A stretch of 64,000 nucleotides of DNA from Lentzea terrae (GCF_003265345.1 NZ_QFWW01000026.1:248001-312000); one strand, 5' to 3'; counted from the stretch's first letter, positions 1 through 10,318 are shown. Notes: generated by a model from the sequence alone, not told the origin. A program made the numbers and translations.

Positions 1-767
1 CCCTTGGACGGGTCCCACCCGTAGTTGGCGCCCTTCTTGAGCAGGTTGACCTCGTCGTCGACGGCCGGCCCGTGCTCGCTGGAGAACGCCTGGTCGGTGC
101 CCGGCCGGAACACCACGCCCTGCACGTTGCGGTGCCCGTAGGTGTAGACCCGGCGCTCGTTGGCGTTGTTGCTGCTCGCGAACGGGTTGTCCTTGGCGCC
201 CTCGCCGGTCTCGGGGTCGATCCGCAGCACCTTGCCGCCGAGGCTCGTCTTGTCCTGCGGGTTGCGCCCCTGCGCGATGTCACCCGTCGCCACGAACATG
301 GTCCCGTCCGGCCCGAGCGTGGGCCGGCACCCGGAGTGCCTGCCGCTCGGGTTCGACGGCATGCCGGTGACCAGGTCCTTGGTCTTGGTCGCCTTGGTGC
401 CGTCGAGGCGGAACGTCACCAGCCGCACGTCCCTGACTGTGTTGTAGCAGGCGGTGAACCGCTGGCCGTCGGGGTGGATCACCAGCCCCATCAGCCCGCC
501 CTCGCCGCGCACCTGCACGTCGGAGAGGTCGATGTCGACCTCGGTGACCTGGCCGTTCTTGACGAGCTTGATCCGGCCAGGGCGTTCGGTGACGAGCATC
601 GAGCCGTCGTTGAGGAACCCGATGTCCCAGGCGTGCTCCAGGCCAGTGGCGATCTCCTCGACCTTCAGGCCCTGCGGCGCCGGTGCCTTCGACGGCGCGG
701 TGCCGCCCGGTTCCGGACTGGAGCAGGCCGCGACCATCAGCACCGACACAGCAACGAGTGCGCGCAT
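1..767 (-). CDS. PQQ-dependent sugar (glucose/sorbosone) dehydrogenase lipoprotein, C-terminus cut by window edge
   Basis: Reading the minus strand from ATG at 767 gives an open frame of 255 codons that runs off the left edge, so the C-terminal part is missing. The first 15 residues are a lipoprotein signal (MRALVAVSVLMVAAC) with Cys15 as lipidation site, followed by a Pro/Ala linker. The body matches the soluble glucose/sorbosone dehydrogenase beta-propeller: GLEHAWDIGFLNDG, LVTERPGRI, GEGGLMGL, DGTMFVATGD, LGGKVLRIDPETG and YTYGHRNVQG are typical blade motifs. Such proteins oxidise aldoses with PQQ on the outer face of the membrane; substrate here is unknown. Family call is firm, substrate is inference. 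Confidence 0.85.
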   Translation of the reverse strand, partial: MRALVAVSVLMVAACSSPEPGGTAPSKAPAPQGLKVEEIATGLEHAWDIGFLNDGSMLVTERPGRIKLVKNGQVTEVDIDLSDVQVRGEGGLMGLVIHPDGQRFTACYNTVRDVRLVTFRLDGTKATKTKDLVTGMPSNPSGRHSGCRPTLGPDGTMFVATGDIAQGRNPQDKTSLGGKVLRIDPETGEGAKDNPFASSNNANERRVYTYGHRNVQGVVFRPGTDQAFSSEHGPAVDDEVNLLKKGANYGWDPSK

Positions 768-774
768 GTCCTAA

Positions 775-1221
775 CTATGCGTTTGGTGCCGTGGAGGTTC
801 CGTAAGGCCGCTCAACGGGCAGCAGTGCGCGCGCTGCATCCAGATCTCGTGCGCGCACCTTCTCGTGGATCTGCCTGGCCAACGGCGTGACGTCGGTGAT
901 GCTGACCGTCCACTCGTTGACGTACATGTCGACGGCTTCCCGCGTCAGGCCGATCTGGATCGACCTGTGCGGCAGGGCTTCGTGGTTCATGCCGCGTTCC
1001 GGATCCCACTGCACGCGCACGGCGGGTTTGCCCTTGATGTTGCTCTCGACGGCGTGCGCGACCGCCCAGTCGAACCCCTCGCGGGTGATCCGCACGGCGA
1101 GCACGTGCTCCTGGTCTTCTTTCCGGGCGTACCCGCACCCGCAGATCAACGACCTGATGGTTTTTTCCGCGTTGCAGCGAGTGCACGGTTTCGACCTCGT
1201 GTGGACCGACGTGGAGCGCAC
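775..1221 (-). CDS. Small hypothetical protein with possible zinc ribbon
   Basis: A 148-residue frame from GTG 1221; an ATG at 1311 would add 30 Cys/Arg-rich residues that look unnatural. Near the N-terminus is CTRC-x10-CGCG, a CxxC/CxC pattern that could bind zinc. The rest has ordinary composition (TREAVDMYVNEWTVSITDV, VRARDLDAARALLPVERP). I do not recognise the family. It lies 7 nt downstream (in its own direction) of nothing but the sugar dehydrogenase and is divergent from, and overlaps, a small plus-strand frame (1157-1387). Codon third positions coincide on the two strands, so GC3 cannot decide between them; the call rests on amino-acid composition. Start uncertain. Confidence 0.5.
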   Translation of the reverse strand: MRSTSVHTRSKPCTRCNAEKTIRSLICGCGYARKEDQEHVLAVRITREGFDWAVAHAVESNIKGKPAVRVQWDPERGMNHEALPHRSIQIGLTREAVDMYVNEWTVSITDVTPLARQIHEKVRARDLDAARALLPVERPYGTSTAPNA

Positions 1222-1387
1222 GACGGTGCGGCACGGGGGTTCCGCGGCGTACGTGCACTCGTTGGGCGACCTCCGGCAGGCCCTCGCGACCTGGCAGGAC
1301 GACTGCCGCAACTACGACGCCGACCCCGCCGGGTACGTCCAGCGCAAGAGGGAAGCGGCGCGCGCGGCTGCTCAGCGCGACCGTTAG
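1157..1387 (+). CDS. Small hypothetical protein
   Basis: Open frame of 76 residues from ATG 1157 (alternative GTG 1181 gives 68). The C-terminal two thirds look like a real actinobacterial protein (HSLGDLRQALATWQDDC, ADPAGYVQRKREAARAA), with an alpha-helical, Arg/Ala-rich end. No domain recognised. Its 5' end overlaps antisense the possible zinc-ribbon gene; upstream of about 1157 the same frame loses coding character, which supports a start near there. The mfd gene follows 105 nt later on the same strand. Either this or the overlapping minus-strand start may be mis-set. Confidence 0.4.
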   Translation: MVFSALQRVHGFDLVWTDVERTTVRHGGSAAYVHSLGDLRQALATWQDDCRNYDADPAGYVQRKREAARAAAQRDR

Positions 1388-1492
1388 CGGTCACCCTATA
1401 AGGGTTCGCCGAACGAGCTATGGTGGGGAGTGAGACCCCTCGTCCCAGGCAGGGGTCTGTCTGGCGTCTCCCACTCGACCGGGGTTTCTCAC

Positions 1493-4400
1493 ATGCCGCT
1501 GCTCGGCCTGCTCTCCTGCGTGCTGCACGACAAAGCCCTCCGCACGTTGGTCGACTCCGCCGGTGTCCCCGAGCTGGAGCTGGACGGTCCGCTGGCCGCC
1601 CGCCCGCTCGTCGCCGCGGCGCTGTCCACCGCGAAACCCGTCCTCGCCGTCACGGCGACCGGGCGGGAAGCCGAAGAGCTGACCAACGTCCTCAAGGACC
1701 TCATCGGGCCCGGCAAGGTCGCGTTCTTCCCCAGTTGGGAGACGTTGCCGCACGAACGCCTGTCGCCCCGCGCGGACACGGTGGGTGCGCGGCTGCAGGT
1801 CCTGCGCAGGCTCAAGCACCCCGAGGGCAACCCGATCCGGGTGCTCGTCACGACGGTGCGCAGCCTCATCCAGCCGATGGCGCCGGGTCTGGGCGACCTC
1901 AAGCCGGTCCACCTCAAAACTGGTGAAGAGCAGGACTTCGCCGAGCTGATCACGAGCCTCGCCGAGAACGCCTACACCCGCGTCGACATGGTCGAGAAGC
2001 GCGGCGAGTACGCGACGCGCGGCGGCATCCTCGACATCTTCCCGCCGACCGCAGAGCACCCGTTCCGGGTCGAGTTCTGGGGCGACGAGGTCAGCGAGAT
2101 CCGGCCGTTCTCCGTGCAGGACCAGCGTTCACTGCCCGACCAGATCGACGAGTTCGTGGCGCCGCCGTGCCGCGAGCTGTTGCTGACCGAGGACGTCAAG
2201 CAGCGCGCCCAGGATCTCGCCGAGGAGCACCGGTCGGACGCTCACCTCGCCGAGATGCTGGAGAAGATCTCCGGGGGCATCGCGGTCGAGGGCATGGAGG
2301 CGCTCATCCCCGCGCTGTGCCCGGGCGAGCTCCAGCTGCTCACCGAAGTCGTTCCCGAAGGCACGCACGTCCTGCTCAACGACCCGGAGAAGATCCGGGC
2401 CCGCGCGGCCGACCTGGTCCGCACCGGCCAGGAGTTCCTCGAAGCGTCCTGGATGGCCGCGGCGGCGGGTGGCAAGGCGCCGATCGACCTCGGCCGCAGC
2501 GCCTACCAGAGCATCAGCGAGATCGCGGACAACGCGAAGGCGAACGACCGTCCGTGGTGGACGCTCAGCCAGCTCACCACCGACGCGCCGGACGTGGTGC
2601 ACCTCGACGTCAAGGCGGTCGAGGCCTACCAGGGCGACGTCGACCGGGCGTTCGCCGACCTCAAGGCGCACACGGCGACGGGTGGTGCGGCCGTGCTGGT
2701 CGTTCCCGGCGCCGGTACCGCGCAGCGCGCCGTGGAACGGATGAACGAGGCCGAGGTCTCCGCGGTCTGCGTGGAATCCCTCGACGAGGCACCGAAAGCA
2801 GGCACCGTCACGGTCGTTCGCGGTGCGATCGAGGACGGCTTCGTGCTGCCGGACCTCGCGCTGGTCGTGCTGACCGAGACCGACCTGACCGGCGGTCGCG
2901 GTGGCACGTCCACAAAGGACATGCGCAAGCTGCCGTCGCGGCGGCGCAACGCGGTGGACCCGTTGGCGCTCAAGGCGGGCGACTTCGTGGTGCACGAGCA
3001 GCACGGCATCGGCAAGTACGTGGAGATGGTCCAGCGCACCGTCGCCGGCGCCACCCGCGAGTACCTGGTCCTGGAGTACGCGAGCAGCAAACGCGGGCAG
3101 CCCGGCGACCGGTTGTTCGTCCCGACGGACCAGCTCGACGAGGTCAGCCGGTACGTCGGCGGTGAGCTGCCCACGCTGAACAAGCTCGGCGGCAGCGACT
3201 GGAAGAACACGAAGTCCAAGGCGCGCAAGGCGGTCAAGCAGATCGCGGCCGAGCTCGTGCAGCTCTACGCTGCCCGGCAGTCGGCCCCCGGCCACGCGTT
3301 CGCGAGCGACACGCCCTGGCAGCGCGAGCTGGAGGACGCGTTCGCGTTCACCGAGACGCAGGACCAGATGGCCGCGATCGACGAGGTCAAGGCCGACATG
3401 GAACGCAGCGTGCCGATGGACCGCGTCATCTGCGGTGACGTCGGCTACGGCAAGACGGAGATCGCGGTCCGCGCGGCGTTCAAGGCCGTGCAGGACGGCA
3501 AGCAGGTCGCGGTGCTGGTGCCGACGACGCTGCTCGCCCAGCAGCACCTGAACACGTTCTCCGAGCGCATGCGGCAGTTCCCGGTGAACGTCAAGGGACT
3601 CAGCCGGTTCACCGACCCCGCCGAGTCGGAGCAGGTGATCCACGGCCTCGCGGACGGCGAGGTCGACATCGTGATCGGCACGCACCGGTTGCTGCAGAAG
3701 ACCGTGCGGTACAAGGACCTCGGCCTCGTGATCGTCGACGAGGAGCAGCGGTTCGGTGTCGAGCACAAGGAGCACATCAAGGCGCTCAGGACCCACGTCG
3801 ACGTGCTGACGATGTCTGCGACGCCGATCCCGCGCACGCTGGAGATGTCGCTTGCGGGCATCCGCGAGATGTCGACGATCCTGACCCCGCCGGAGGAACG
3901 GCACCCGATCCTCACCTACGTCGGCGCGTACGACGACAAGCAGGTCGGTGCCGCGATCCGGCGCGAGCTGATGCGTGACGGCCAGGTCTTCTACGTGCAC
4001 AACAGGGTCTCGACGATCGAGAAGGCCGCGAAGCGCATCCGCGAGCTGGTGCCGGAGGCCCGCGTGGTCACCGGGCACGGCCAGATGAACGAGGACAAGC
4101 TCGAACATCTCATCCAGGGCTTCTGGGAGCGTGAGTACGACGTCCTCGTCTGCACCACGATCGTCGAGACGGGCCTCGACATCTCCAACGCCAACACGTT
4201 GATCGTCGAACGCGGCGACCTGCTCGGCCTGGCCCAGCTGCACCAGCTGCGCGGCCGCGTCGGCCGTGGTCGTGAGCGCGGCTACGCGTACTTCCTGTAC
4301 CCGCAGGAGTCGCCGCTGACCGAGACCGCGCACGACCGGCTCGCCACGATCGCGCAGAACACCGAGCTGGGCGCGGGTATGGCCGTCGCGATGAAGGACC

Positions 4401-5047
4401 TGGAGATCCGCGGCGCCGGCAACATCCTCGGCGCCGAGCAGTCCGGCCACATCGCGGGCGTCGGCTTCGACCTCTACGTGCGGCTCGTCGGCGAGGCCGT
4501 CGAGGCGTTCCGCAAGCACGCGGGCGCCGACGGGGGCGAGGTCGAGGAGGAGCTCGCCGAGGTTCGTGTGGATCTTCCGGTCGACGCGCACATCCCGCAC
4601 GAGTACGTGCCGGGCGAACGGCTCCGGCTGGAGGCCTACCGCAAGATCGCGGCCGCCTCCGACGAAGCCGCGCTGCAGGCCGTGTGGGACGAGCTCAAGG
4701 ACCGCTACGGCACGCCGCCGGAACCGGTCGAGCGCCTGCTGAGCGTGGCGAGGTTGCGGCACACCTGCCGCCGCCACGGCGTCACCGAGGTGATCGCCAT
4801 GGGCCAGAACGTGCGGTTCGCGAAGCTGGAGCTGCTCGACTCGCAGCTGGTCAGGATGCGCCGGCTGTTCCCGAAGGCCGTGTACAAGCAGGCCATGGGC
4901 ACGGTCACGGTGCCTAGGCCGACCGAAGGAGCGGCAGGCGGCCGGATGGGTGCACCTCAGCTGCGCGACCAGGAGCTGCTGGACTGGTGCGGTGCGTTCC
5001 TCGACTCACTGGCGGGGACTCCCGTGACCCCGGTCACCACGGCGTGA
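1493..5047 (+). CDS. mfd: Transcription-repair coupling factor Mfd
   Basis: 1184 residues, the usual length. Mfd removes RNA polymerase stalled at DNA lesions and recruits UvrA. Order of domains: UvrB-like N-terminal region ([38 protein letters not shown]), CarD-like RNA-polymerase-interacting domain near residue 495 ([17 protein letters not shown]), then a RecG-like helicase with Walker [12 protein letters not shown] near 650, DEEQRFG near 748 and SATPIPRTL, and a C-terminal TRCF domain. Start ATG 1493 ([13 protein letters not shown]) was preferred because homologues begin there; a GTG at 1430 would add 21 unlikely residues. Followed by a lipoprotein gene after 14 nt and mazG, probably one transcription unit. 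Confidence 0.97.
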   Translation: MPLLGLLSCVLHDKALRTLVDSAGVPELELDGPLAARPLVAAALSTAKPVLAVTATGREAEELTNVLKDLIGPGKVAFFPSWETLPHERLSPRADTVGARLQVLRRLKHPEGNPIRVLVTTVRSLIQPMAPGLGDLKPVHLKTGEEQDFAELITSLAENAYTRVDMVEKRGEYATRGGILDIFPPTAEHPFRVEFWGDEVSEIRPFSVQDQRSLPDQIDEFVAPPCRELLLTEDVKQRAQDLAEEHRSDAHLAEMLEKISGGIAVEGMEALIPALCPGELQLLTEVVPEGTHVLLNDPEKIRARAADLVRTGQEFLEASWMAAAAGGKAPIDLGRSAYQSISEIADNAKANDRPWWTLSQLTTDAPDVVHLDVKAVEAYQGDVDRAFADLKAHTATGGAAVLVVPGAGTAQRAVERMNEAEVSAVCVESLDEAPKAGTVTVVRGAIEDGFVLPDLALVVLTETDLTGGRGGTSTKDMRKLPSRRRNAVDPLALKAGDFVVHEQHGIGKYVEMVQRTVAGATREYLVLEYASSKRGQPGDRLFVPTDQLDEVSRYVGGELPTLNKLGGSDWKNTKSKARKAVKQIAAELVQLYAARQSAPGHAFASDTPWQRELEDAFAFTETQDQMAAIDEVKADMERSVPMDRVICGDVGYGKTEIAVRAAFKAVQDGKQVAVLVPTTLLAQQHLNTFSERMRQFPVNVKGLSRFTDPAESEQVIHGLADGEVDIVIGTHRLLQKTVRYKDLGLVIVDEEQRFGVEHKEHIKALRTHVDVLTMSATPIPRTLEMSLAGIREMSTILTPPEERHPILTYVGAYDDKQVGAAIRRELMRDGQVFYVHNRVSTIEKAAKRIRELVPEARVVTGHGQMNEDKLEHLIQGFWEREYDVLVCTTIVETGLDISNANTLIVERGDLLGLAQLHQLRGRVGRGRERGYAYFLYPQESPLTETAHDRLATIAQNTELGAGMAVAMKDLEIRGAGNILGAEQSGHIAGVGFDLYVRLVGEAVEAFRKHAGADGGEVEEELAEVRVDLPVDAHIPHEYVPGERLRLEAYRKIAAASDEAALQAVWDELKDRYGTPPEPVERLLSVARLRHTCRRHGVTEVIAMGQNVRFAKLELLDSQLVRMRRLFPKAVYKQAMGTVTVPRPTEGAAGGRMGAPQLRDQELLDWCGAFLDSLAGTPVTPVTTA

Positions 5048-5061
5048 GAGGGTAGATCCTC

Positions 5062-6003
5062 GTGAGCACTGTTCTGAAGCGTTTCTCGCTGGTCGGTGTT
5101 GCCGTGGCGCTGCTCGCCACCGGTTGTGGCGCCGGGCCCTCGAAGGCCAGTTCGGCCGCGATCGTCGGTGGTCAGTCGATCGGTCTGGGGACCGTCCAGG
5201 ACCGGACCGTGAAGGTGCTCAAGAAGGAGCCCGCGGCCCAGCAGATGCAGGACCAGGGCAAGCTGGACCAGGTCTCGCGCCTGGTGCTGGCCGACGAGAT
5301 CACCCACAAGATCGCCGACTACGCGGCGCAGCGCGAGAACATCACGGTCGACGAGACCAAGGTGTACGACGCGGTCCAGGAGAAGGGTGGCCCCGAGGCC
5401 GCCGCGAAGCAGAGCGAACAGGACGCCACCACGATCTACCGCCGTCAGCGCGACGTGCTGGTGATGGGTGAGCTGGCGAAGCGCAACCTCTCCACGCTCG
5501 AGGTCGTGATCGACTTCTTCCAGAGCAAGGACCCGAAGGAAGCGAAGGAGAAGGCCGCCGAGGTCGCGGCCGACCCCTCGAAGATGTCGCGGTTCATCCA
5601 GGAGGCTCCGCGCACCACGGGCGGCCAGCAGGCGTCGGCGACGAACCAGCGGGTCCGCGTCACCGAGAACCCGTCGCTGGTGCACACCATGCTGTGGGGC
5701 GTGAAGCCCGGCACCGTGGTCGCCTTCCCCGCCGACGAGCAGCAGTCCAGCTGGATGGTCGCGCTGGTCAAGGAGCGCAACCGGGTCTCACCGACGCCCG
5801 GCGAGGACGACCTGTCCGAGCGCATCGACCCGCGCCTGCTCGGCGCGTTCGGCCTGCGGATCGCCCAGTTCCTCGCCGCGGACCTGGAGATCGAGGTCAA
5901 CCCCCGCTACGGCGTGTGGGACCCGACCGACGCGACCGTCGTGGGCAACGCCGGTGAGCGGGCCGGGTACGTCGGCGTCACCGCGACCAAGAACAAGTCT
6001 TGA
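5062..6003 (+). CDS. SurA-N-domain foldase-like lipoprotein
   Basis: 313 residues from GTG 5062. A lipoprotein signal ends in LLATGC (Cys22), so the protein is expected on the outer face of the membrane. The mature part resembles the SurA N-terminal chaperone domain (IVGGQSIGLGTVQDRTVKVL, then long helices rich in Glu/Lys/Ala), as in the SurA-like lipoproteins found next to mazG in actinobacteria. No parvulin PPIase core is evident, so a holdase/chaperone role is more likely than isomerase activity (inference). It sits 14 nt after mfd and its stop overlaps the mazG start by 3 nt. Confidence 0.8.
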   Translation: MSTVLKRFSLVGVAVALLATGCGAGPSKASSAAIVGGQSIGLGTVQDRTVKVLKKEPAAQQMQDQGKLDQVSRLVLADEITHKIADYAAQRENITVDETKVYDAVQEKGGPEAAAKQSEQDATTIYRRQRDVLVMGELAKRNLSTLEVVIDFFQSKDPKEAKEKAAEVAADPSKMSRFIQEAPRTTGGQQASATNQRVRVTENPSLVHTMLWGVKPGTVVAFPADEQQSSWMVALVKERNRVSPTPGEDDLSERIDPRLLGAFGLRIAQFLAADLEIEVNPRYGVWDPTDATVVGNAGERAGYVGVTATKNKS

Positions 6004-6920
6004 TCACCGTCGTCGTCCTGAGCGAGCGGCTCGACGCCGTGCTGCCGGCTGCCGCCCTGCCCGCGTTGCGCTCGGCCAAGGCCGTGTACGCGGGCGAGGG
6101 CGTTGCGCTGGAGTTCTGGTCCTCGCTCGGCGTTGACGGGCCCGCCCCTGCTGTGGTCGAGGACGGCGCGGTGGTGCTCACGACCGAGCCGTCCGCGTAC
6201 CCGGACGCGGTCGTGATCACGACGCCCGAGCCGATGGGCGCGGGGCTGCTCGACGCCGCCGCCGTGATGCACCGGCTGCGTTCGCCCGGCGGCTGTCCGT
6301 GGGACGCCGAACAGGACCACCTGTCGTTGCGCCAGTACCTGCTCGAAGAGACCTTCGAGCTGCTGGAGGCGATCGAGGACGGCGACCGCGCGGCGATGCG
6401 CGAGGAGCTGGGCGACGTCCTGCTCCAGGTGCTGTTCCACGCGCGCGTCGCGGCCGAGGACGCCGAAGATCCGTTCGACATCGATGCGGTTGCGACTGAT
6501 CTGGTCGCCAAGCTCGTCGGCCGTCATCCGCACGTCTTCGAGGGCCACGACCCGGCGGTGCACGACGCCACGTCGCAGCAGCACCGGTGGGAGGAGCTGA
6601 AGCAGGTCGAGAAGCGGCGCGAGTCCAGTGTGGACGGTGTCGCGCTCGGTCAGCCGGCGGTTGCTCTCGCCGCGAAGTTGGTGCAGCGCACCAAACGCGC
6701 GGGGTTCCCGGTCGACCTGCTGCCGGAGGGCGACGACACGGGCACGACGTTGTTCGCCGTGACGGCGTTGTCGAAGCTCGCGGGTGAGGACCCCGAGACA
6801 GAGCTCCGCCAGATCTGTCGCCGTTTCGCCGCGAACGTGCGCGAGGCCGAGGCGAAGGCCAGGGCCGAAGGTCTGGATTCGCTTGCAGCTGAGGACTGGC
6901 GGCGATTTTGGCCCAGATAG
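6000..6920 (+). CDS. mazG: Nucleoside triphosphate pyrophosphohydrolase MazG
   Basis: 306 residues from TTG 6000, whose TTGA overlaps the stop of the preceding lipoprotein gene, implying translational coupling. MazG hydrolyses (d)NTPs to NMP and pyrophosphate, cleaning the nucleotide pool. Residues from about 85 onward hold the MazG signature: RSPGGCPWDAEQDHLSLRQY, metal-binding EETFELLEAI near 116 and EELGDVLLQVLFHARV near 134. The first 80 residues are the extra N-terminal domain seen in mycobacterial MazG. A second, degenerate MazG repeat follows. Located in the same order as in Mycobacterium (mfd-mazG). A strong hairpin lies downstream. Confidence 0.93.
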   Translation: MITVVVLSERLDAVLPAAALPALRSAKAVYAGEGVALEFWSSLGVDGPAPAVVEDGAVVLTTEPSAYPDAVVITTPEPMGAGLLDAAAVMHRLRSPGGCPWDAEQDHLSLRQYLLEETFELLEAIEDGDRAAMREELGDVLLQVLFHARVAAEDAEDPFDIDAVATDLVAKLVGRHPHVFEGHDPAVHDATSQQHRWEELKQVEKRRESSVDGVALGQPAVALAAKLVQRTKRAGFPVDLLPEGDDTGTTLFAVTALSKLAGEDPETELRQICRRFAANVREAEAKARAEGLDSLAAEDWRRFWPR

Positions 6921-6978
6921 TGCCGCGACCGCCAACCTTCACCGCGTCTTCCGGCGCTCAGCAGGGCACCTCGCGACA

Positions 6979-7022
6979 CCGGCCCCCGCCCCCCTGTGCC
7001 CGATATGACGGGCGGGGGCCGG
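6979..7022 (+). terminator. Strong hairpin after mazG
   Basis: Perfect 13-bp inverted repeat, CCGGCCCCCGCCC (6979-6991) and GGGCGGGGGCCGG (7010-7022), loop 18 nt, 58 nt after the mazG stop. No T-run follows, as is common in actinobacteria. It should end the mfd-mazG transcript and insulate the tricorn gene. Confidence 0.75.
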
Positions 7023-7101
7023 CGCCGCGATGCACCCGTCTGAACGTCGGAACACGGGGTAAAGGTTGGCGGTCGCGGCACTAGAAACGGTGAACGTGGG
7101 C

Positions 7102-7107
7102 TAACGT
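7102..7107 (+). promoter_or_regulatory. -10 box of a leaderless tricorn gene
   Basis: TAACGT lies 7 nt before GTG 7115. This spacing puts the transcription start at or beside the start codon, so the mRNA is probably leaderless; there is no Shine-Dalgarno sequence. Confidence 0.45.
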
Positions 7108-7114
7108 CGATCTC

Positions 7115-10100
7115 GTGACTTACCTGCGGTATCCGCACCTGTGCGGTGACTTGGTGACGTTCGTGGCCGAGGACGACGTGTGGCTCGCGCCCGTCGGTGG
7201 AGGAAGGGCCTGGCGCGCGTCCGCCGATCAGGTACCCGCCCGCACACCCCGGTTCTCCCCTGATGGCACGCAGTTGGCCTGGGCGAGCTGGATCGACGGT
7301 GCGCCGGAGGTGCGGGTGGCGCCTGTGGACGGTGGCCCCGCACGCCGGTTGACGCACTGGGGGGTGGCCCGCACGGCCGTGTCCGGGTGGACTCCGGACG
7401 GGCGAGTGCTCGCCGTGTCGACCACCGGCCAGATGTCCCGGAACCGCAAGCAGGCGCACGCCGTTCCGCTGGACGGCGGACCGTCCGAAGTGCTGCCGTT
7501 CGGGTGGGTCAACGACGTCTCGTTCGGTCCGGACGGGCAGGTCGTCACGTCGTCGAGCTACATGCAGGAACCCGCCAGCTGGAAGCGTTATCGCGGCGGC
7601 ACGGCGGGCAAGCTGTGGGTCGATCTCGCGGGTGACGGCGAGTTCAGCCGGATCCTCGGCGATCTGAAGTCGTCGCTGACGAACCCGATGTGGGTCGACG
7701 GGCGCATCGCGTTCCTGTCCGACCACGAGGGCGTCGGCAGCGTGTACTCGGTGCTGCCGGACGGTACCGACCTGCGCCGGCACACGGCGGGGGAGTTCTA
7801 CGCGCGCAACGCTTCCAGCGACGGCTCGCGGGTGATCTTCCACCAGGCCGGCGAGCTGTGGCTGCTGGACGGCTTGTCGGACCTGCGCAAGCTCGACATC
7901 AAGCTCGGCGGGCCGCGCACGGGCCGGCAACCGCACCACGTCAAGGCTTCCGGCAACGTCGAGTCGTTCAGCGTCGACCACACGGGCCGCGCTTCTGCCG
8001 TTGAGGTCCGTGGTTCCGTGCACTGGGTGACGCATCGCGACGGCCCCGTGCGCGCGTTGGCCGACCGCTCGGACGTCCGTGCGCGGCTGCCGAAGGTGCT
8101 CGGCGAGACCGATCACGTCGTGTGGGTGACCGACGTCGAAGGCGAGGAAGCGCTGGAGATCGCGCCCGTCGGTGGCGTCGAGCCCGGCAACACCGCGCGT
8201 CGGGTTGCTTCTGGGCAGCTTGGCCGGGTCATGTCGTTGGCCGCCGCGCCTGATGGCTCGCGCGTGGCCGTTGCGACGCACGACGGCCGGTTGTTGTTGG
8301 TGGACATCGCTTCCGGCGAGGTGCGCGAGGTCGTCCGCGGTGCCAACGCACACGTCACGCACCTCGCGTTCTCGCCTGACTCCTCGTGGCTGGCGTGGTC
8401 GCATCCCGGTCCGAACCCGTTGCGGCACATCAAGATGGTGAACACGTCTGATCTGTCCGTTGTGGACGTGACGCCGCTGCGCTTCGCCGACTTCTCGCCC
8501 TCGTTCACCGAGGACGGCAAGTACCTGGCGTTCCTGTCGATCCGCACGTTCGACCCGGTGTACGACGCGCACGTGTTCGACCTGTCGTTCCCCACGGGCT
8601 GTCGGCCGCACCTCGTGCCGTTGGCGGCCACCACGCCGTCGCCGTTCGCGCCGATGCACGGTGGACGTCCGGTCGGCGACGAGGACAAGGACTCCGACGA
8701 CGAGGACGAGAAGACCTCGGTCACTCGGGTCGATGTCGAGGGCCTCGCTGATCGCGTCGTGACGCTGCCCGTCGCGGCCGCCGACTACGCCGGCCTGAAG
8801 GCTGCGCGGGGCGGGTTGTTGTGGTTGCGCCGGCCGTTGCTCGGGGTGCTCGGCGACAACCTGGCGTCGCCGGAATCCCGGCCGCCGCGCACGGTGCTGG
8901 AGCGGTTCGACTTCGGCAAGCTCAAGACCGAAGTGCTGGCGGACAGCGCGGAAGCGTTTGCGATCTCCGGCGACGGCAAGCGGATGGTCATCGAGGACCG
9001 CGGCGACCTGCGGGTCGTGCCGTCCGACAGCAAGGTCGACGACGACTCGGCCGACTGCATCGAGATCGACCTGTCGCGGGTGCGGGTGGTGATCGACCCG
9101 GCCGCCGAGTGGGCGCAGATGTACGCCGAGAACGGCCGGCTCATGCGTGACCACTTCTGGCGCACCGACATGGGCGGCGTCGACTGGCAGGGCGAGCTGG
9201 ACCGCTACCGGCCGCTGGTGGCCGAGGTGGGCAGCCACGACGACCTGGTGGACCTGCTGTGGGAGGTGCAGGGCGAGCTCGGCACGTCCCACGCGTACGT
9301 CTGGGGCGAGGCGTCGCGCGTGCCCGCGTCCCGTCGCCAGGGGCTGCTCGGGGCCGACTTCGCGCTGGTCGACGGCTCGTGGGTGGTCTCGCGCGTGATC
9401 CCCGGCGAGACGTCCGACCCGCACGCCCGTTCGCCGCTGGCTGCTCCTGGCGTGGCCGTGCGCGCTGGCGACGCTCTTGTGGCCATCGACGGTCGTCCGG
9501 TCGGTCTGGCCGGTCCCGGTGCGTTGTTGGTGGGGACGGCCGGCAAGCCCGTGGAGCTCACCGTGCGGCCGGGTGGTGGTGGCGAGCTGCGACGAGTCGT
9601 GGTCGTGCCTCTGGCCGATGAGGAGCCGCTGCGCTACCACGACTGGGTGGCCAACCGTCGCGCGTTCACGCACGCACGGTCCGGTGGCCGCGTGGGCTAC
9701 CTGCACGTGCCGGACATGATGGGCGCCGGCTGGGCGCAGCTGCACCGCGACCTGCGGGTGGAGCTGGCCCGCGAGGCGCTCGTCCTGGACGTCCGCGAGA
9801 ACGGCGGCGGCCACACCTCCCAGCTGGTGATCGAGAAGCTGGGCCGGAAGGTCATCGGCTGGTCGGTGGCGCGCGGCTACACGGCGTCCGAGTCGTACCC
9901 GCAGGACGCGCCCCGCGGCCCGGTCGTCGCGGTGGCCGACGAGTTCGCCGGTTCCGACGGCGACATCGTCAACGTGGCCATCAAGGAACTGGGCATCGGC
10001 CCGGTCGTCGGCGTCCGGACGTGGGGCGGCGTCATCGGCATCGACATGCTCTACACGCTCGTCGACGGCACCATGGTCACCCAACCGAGGTACGCATCCT

Positions 10101-10285
10101 GGTTCAAGGGCCACGGCTGGGCCGTGGAGAACTACGGTGTCGACCCGGACATCGAGGTGGTCATGACGCCGTCGGACCGCGTTTCCGGGCGCGACCCACA
10201 GCTGGAGAAGGCCGTTTCGTTGGCCCTGGAAAGCCTTTCATCTTCGCCAGCCGCTCACGCTCCGGAGTTGCCACCACTGGCTTGA
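7115..10285 (+). CDS. Tricorn protease homologue (S41-type)
   Basis: 1056 residues from GTG 7115, close to archaeal tricorn length. Tricorn is a large cytoplasmic peptidase thought to trim peptides released by the proteasome. Visible order: N-terminal six- and seven-bladed propellers (repeats such as PRFSPDGTQLAWASWIDG and LAFSPDSSWLAWSH), an acidic linker near 525-535 (DEDKDSDDEDEK), a core domain with Ser725-His726 (GTSHAYVWGE), a PDZ domain (GVAVRAGDALVAIDGRPV) and the S41 catalytic region with Ser947 in EFAGSDGD. The Ser-His pair and SDGD match the active site known from archaeal tricorn. No signal peptide. Monocistronic, with its own promoter. Confidence 0.93.
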   Translation: MTYLRYPHLCGDLVTFVAEDDVWLAPVGGGRAWRASADQVPARTPRFSPDGTQLAWASWIDGAPEVRVAPVDGGPARRLTHWGVARTAVSGWTPDGRVLAVSTTGQMSRNRKQAHAVPLDGGPSEVLPFGWVNDVSFGPDGQVVTSSSYMQEPASWKRYRGGTAGKLWVDLAGDGEFSRILGDLKSSLTNPMWVDGRIAFLSDHEGVGSVYSVLPDGTDLRRHTAGEFYARNASSDGSRVIFHQAGELWLLDGLSDLRKLDIKLGGPRTGRQPHHVKASGNVESFSVDHTGRASAVEVRGSVHWVTHRDGPVRALADRSDVRARLPKVLGETDHVVWVTDVEGEEALEIAPVGGVEPGNTARRVASGQLGRVMSLAAAPDGSRVAVATHDGRLLLVDIASGEVREVVRGANAHVTHLAFSPDSSWLAWSHPGPNPLRHIKMVNTSDLSVVDVTPLRFADFSPSFTEDGKYLAFLSIRTFDPVYDAHVFDLSFPTGCRPHLVPLAATTPSPFAPMHGGRPVGDEDKDSDDEDEKTSVTRVDVEGLADRVVTLPVAAADYAGLKAARGGLLWLRRPLLGVLGDNLASPESRPPRTVLERFDFGKLKTEVLADSAEAFAISGDGKRMVIEDRGDLRVVPSDSKVDDDSADCIEIDLSRVRVVIDPAAEWAQMYAENGRLMRDHFWRTDMGGVDWQGELDRYRPLVAEVGSHDDLVDLLWEVQGELGTSHAYVWGEASRVPASRRQGLLGADFALVDGSWVVSRVIPGETSDPHARSPLAAPGVAVRAGDALVAIDGRPVGLAGPGALLVGTAGKPVELTVRPGGGGELRRVVVVPLADEEPLRYHDWVANRRAFTHARSGGRVGYLHVPDMMGAGWAQLHRDLRVELAREALVLDVRENGGGHTSQLVIEKLGRKVIGWSVARGYTASESYPQDAPRGPVVAVADEFAGSDGDIVNVAIKELGIGPVVGVRTWGGVIGIDMLYTLVDGTMVTQPRYASWFKGHGWAVENYGVDPDIEVVMTPSDRVSGRDPQLEKAVSLALESLSSSPAAHAPELPPLA

Positions 10286-10318
10286 ACACCCCATCGTGTG
10301 ACTAAAGAACTGTGACGC

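Noticed and set aside
1430-1492. Upstream GTG start for mfd
   Set aside because: Adds 21 residues not expected in Mfd; ATG 1493 fits homologues.
2129-4777. 882-codon open frame on the minus strand
   Set aside because: Antisense to mfd, Arg/Val/Leu-rich with no domains; a by-product of high GC.
6650-10114. 1154-codon open frame on the minus strand
   Set aside because: Antisense to the tricorn and mazG genes, whose domains are clear; composition is that of a shadow frame.
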